From the NCBI GenBank assembly GCA_023014485.1, contig JAJOZX010012219.1:45297-109296 (forward strand): a DNA stretch of 64,000 bases, given 5' to 3'. The DNA is from Bathynomus jamesi (Eukaryota; Arthropoda; Malacostraca; Isopoda; Cirolanidae). Each line of letters opens with the position of its first letter. The stretch's first letter is position 1. The notes below the pieces were generated by a model. It was not told the origin of the DNA, did no database searches, and saw only the letters and a list, made by a program, of their open reading frames with translations. This document shows positions 61,642 to 64,000 of this stretch, in pieces. Made by a program: the position numbers and the translations under genes.

Positions 61642-64000
61642 AAGACCCCATACACCTAACGTAAATTTTAGTAATTCAAACGAATCATTCAAATTGAAAT
61701 GGCTGTAACTTTCTACGTTATCATTCCTGCAAAAAATGAGTTGCGTTTTGTAAATCAGAGTATCAAATTGCACTATTGAGCAAATTTGTGAAACAATCGA
61801 AAGAAGTGCGTGGAAAGGATAAGACCCCGTAAAGTTAACGTAATATTTAGTTAATTTCAAACGAAAAAAACAAAATTGAAATGGCTGTAACTTTCTAAAT
61901 TATCATTCCTGCAAAAAATGAGTTGCATTTTCTAAATTAGAGTATGAAACTGCACTATTGAGCATATTTGTGAAAAAATCGAAAGAAGTGCGTGGAAAGG
62001 ATAGAACACAAAAACCTAACGTAATATTTACTTAACTTCATTCGAGAAAATTCAAAAATTGAAAGGACATAACTTTTTATGATTTAATTTTTACAAGAAA
62101 TGAGTTGCATTTTCTAAATACCTTAAAAACTGCACTATTGTGCGAATTTGGGAAAATTCAAAAGAAGTGCATGGAAAGGATAAGACCCCATAAACCTAAC
62201 GTAATATTTAGTTAATTTCAAAAGAAAAAATTCAAAATTGAAATGGCTGTAACTTTTACGTTTTATTTCTTGCAAAAATGAGTTGCATTTTCTAATCAGC
62301 TTCAAAATCTGCACTATTGAGCGATATGTGAAAAATTAAGAAGTAGTGCGTGGACAAGGATAAGACCCCATAAACCTAACTAGTAATATTTAGTTAATTT
62401 CAAAGAAAAAATTCAAATTGAAATGGCTGTACTTTTTACTTTTTGTTTATTCTTGCAAAAAATGAGTTGCATTTTCTAAATCAGCTTCAAAATCTGCACT
62501 ATTGAGCGAATATGTGAAAAATTCTGAATTAGGCGTGGAAAGGATAAGACCCCATAAACCTAACGCAATATTTAGTTAATTTCAAACAACAAAATTCAAA
62601 ACTGAAATGGCTGTAACTTTTTAAGTTATCATTCCTACAAAAACTGGTTTGCATTTCTAAATCAGAGTAACAAATTGCACTATTGAACAAATTTGTGAAA
62701 AAATCGAAAGAAGTACGTGGAAAGGATAAGATCCCATATACCTACACGTAATATTAATTAATTTTCAAACGAAAAAAAATCAAAATTGAAGTGGGCTGTA
62801 ACTTTAAATATTTTTCATTCTTGCAAAAAATGAGCTGAATTTTCTAAATCAGGGTAGAAATTGCACTATTGATCGATTTTTTAAAAATCGAAAGTAGTGC
62901 GTGGATAATACATAAGATCCCATAAACCTAACGTAATATTTTAGTAATTTCAAACGAAAAATTTCAAATATGTATGGCTATAATATTTCTAAGTGTTTCA
63001 TTCTTGCAAAAAATGAGTTGCCAGTTTCTAAATCAGCTTCAACAACTGCACTATTGAGCAAATATGTGAAAAATTCGTAAGTAGTGCGTGGAAAGGATAA
63101 ACCCCATATCCCTAACGCAATATTTAGGTTAATTTCAAACGAAAAAAATTCAAAATTGAAATGGCTATAACTTTCGAAGTTATAATTTAATTTTACAAAA
63201 ATGAGTTGCATTTTCTAAATTACCTTAAAAACTGCAATATTTTGCGAATTTGTGAAAAAATCGAAGAAGGTGCGTGGAAAGGATAAGACCCCATAAACTA
63301 ACGTCATAATTTAGGTTAATTTCAAAAGAAAAAATTCAAATTGAAATGGCTGTAACTTTTTAGTTCTTCATTCTTGCAAAAAATGAGTTGCATTTTCTCA
63401 ATCAGCTTCAAAATCTAATAAAAGTTATTATTCCTACAAAAAACTGTTTGCATTTCTAAATCAGAGATGACATTGCACTATGAACAAATTTTGTGAAAAA
63501 ATCGAAACAACTGCGTGGAGAAAGGATAAGATCCCATATACCTAACGTAATATTTAATTAATTTCAACGAAAAATTCAAATTGAAATGGCTGTAACTTTT
63601 AAGTTTTCTTTCCTGCTAAAAATAAGTTACATTTTCTAAGTCAGAGTATGACATTGCACTATTGTTAATATATTTGTGAACAATCGAAAGAAGAGTGTGG
63701 AAAAGATAAGACCCCCGAAAACCTAACGTAAATTTAGTAAATTTCAAACGAAAAAATTCCAAATTGAAATGGCTGTTACTTTCTAGTTTATCACTCCTGC
63801 AAAAACTGGTTTGCTTTTATAAATCAGAGTACGACATTGCACTATTGAGCAAAATTTGTGAAAAAATCTAAAGTAGTGCGAGAAAGGATAAGACCCATAT
63901 ACCTTACGTAATATTTAGTTAATTTCAATCAGGAAAATTCAAAATTGAATGATCATAAACTTTTTTATGATTTCATTTCCACAAGAAATGAGTTGCATTT
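61642..64000 (+). repeat. HOR copy 17, type B, cut by the window end
   Basis: m1 to m10, the m11/m12 fusion, m13 and most of m14 are present. Indel density stays high ('gtgggctgtaac', 'atgtatggctataat'). The array evidently continues past the window. Confidence 0.87.

Larger units (their letters stand above)
1..64000 (+). repeat. Satellite DNA array, about 182-bp monomer in higher-order repeats
   Basis: The entire window consists of head-to-tail copies of one AT-rich monomer. Recurring landmarks in order are 'ggataagacccc', 'aacgtaatatttag', 'ttaatttcaaacg', 'ttcaaaattgaaatggctg', 'gcaaaaaatgagttgc', 'ctgcactattgag' and 'gtgcgtggaaa'. Around 360 monomers are present, none inverted and none interrupted. 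Neighbouring monomers differ clearly from each other, but every 21-23 monomers the same ordered set returns nearly unchanged, which defines a higher-order repeat of 3.8-4.1 kb. Nucleosome-length AT-rich satellites with this organisation are typical of eukaryotic centromeres. That this array is centromeric is inference; nothing here shows CENH3/CENP-A loading. Neither array edge lies in the window. Confidence 0.97.

Noticed and set aside
1..64000. CRISPR array or iteron-type replication origin
   Set aside because: Repeats are contiguous, with no unique spacers, and the unit is 182 bp with a 4-kb superstructure. No cas genes, replication gene or bacterial gene context.
1..64000. CENP-B box
   Set aside because: No monomer contains a TTCG...CGGG arrangement; CGGG is essentially absent from the array.
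1..64000. Transposon insertion, tRNA, rRNA or unique DNA between monomers
   Set aside because: Monomer landmarks continue without any gap longer than one monomer from start to end, so there is no room for inserted DNA.
1..64000. Telomeric repeat or array terminus
   Set aside because: No short G-rich tandem repeat is present, and the array reaches both window ends.
46000..64000. Natural decay at the edge of the satellite array
   Set aside because: Changes are overwhelmingly one-base indels while HOR-specific substitutions stay intact. Decay should add substitutions and larger deletions. Not fully excluded without reads.

Overview
The whole 64 kb is one uninterrupted tandem satellite array. 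It is AT-rich (the first monomer is about 32% G+C). The monomer is about 182 bp (180-187), and all of roughly 360 monomers lie in the same orientation. I see no gene, RNA gene, transposon, unique spacer or array edge. Short minus-strand reading frames of 60-117 codons recur only because many monomers are near a multiple of three (183 bp). A nucleosome-sized monomer with a nested higher-order repeat (HOR) over tens of kb points to a eukaryotic centromeric or pericentromeric satellite. The species cannot be fixed from sequence alone. On the minus strand each monomer carries a motif of the form AAAGTTACAGCCATTTC, which I associate from memory with plant centromeric satellites. A plant is therefore my weak first guess.

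The HOR structure is clear. I divided the array at the shared step 'ggat|aagac' and named the monomers m1-m21 from the first copy. HOR type A (about 3.80 kb) has 21 monomers: 19 full-length, one long composite (m10, 238 bp) and one truncated (m18, 99 bp). HOR type B (about 4.08 kb) has 23. It differs from A by fusion of m11 and m12 (minus one monomer) and by a 462-464 bp insertion of a second m16-m17-m18 block whose first monomer is an m19/m16 hybrid (plus three). Single-base markers in m1, m2, m5, m8, m9 and m20 also separate A from B.

Layout: copies 1, 2, 4 and 6 are type A. Copies 3 and 7 are A-to-B recombinants sharing one unusual deletion breakpoint 14.9 kb apart. Copy 5 is a rearranged mixture. 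From 25,609 onward every copy is B-type: copies 8, 11, 12, 15 and 16 are full; 9 and 10 each lost the second truncated monomer at different breakpoints; the 13/14 and 14/15 boundaries share an m21/m1 fusion; copy 17 runs off the end. Copies 8-12 (25.6-45.8 kb) are nearly identical to each other, a young homogenised core.

Sequence quality is uneven. Zones near 5.4-7.0, 8.5-10.0, 15.0-17.7, 23.4-26.1, 33.1-34.0 and 46-64 kb are dense in one-base indels with few substitutions. In copy 5 bases are missing at sites where A and B differ, which suggests consensus averaging between HOR types in assembly. Small indels in those zones should not be read as biology without raw reads.
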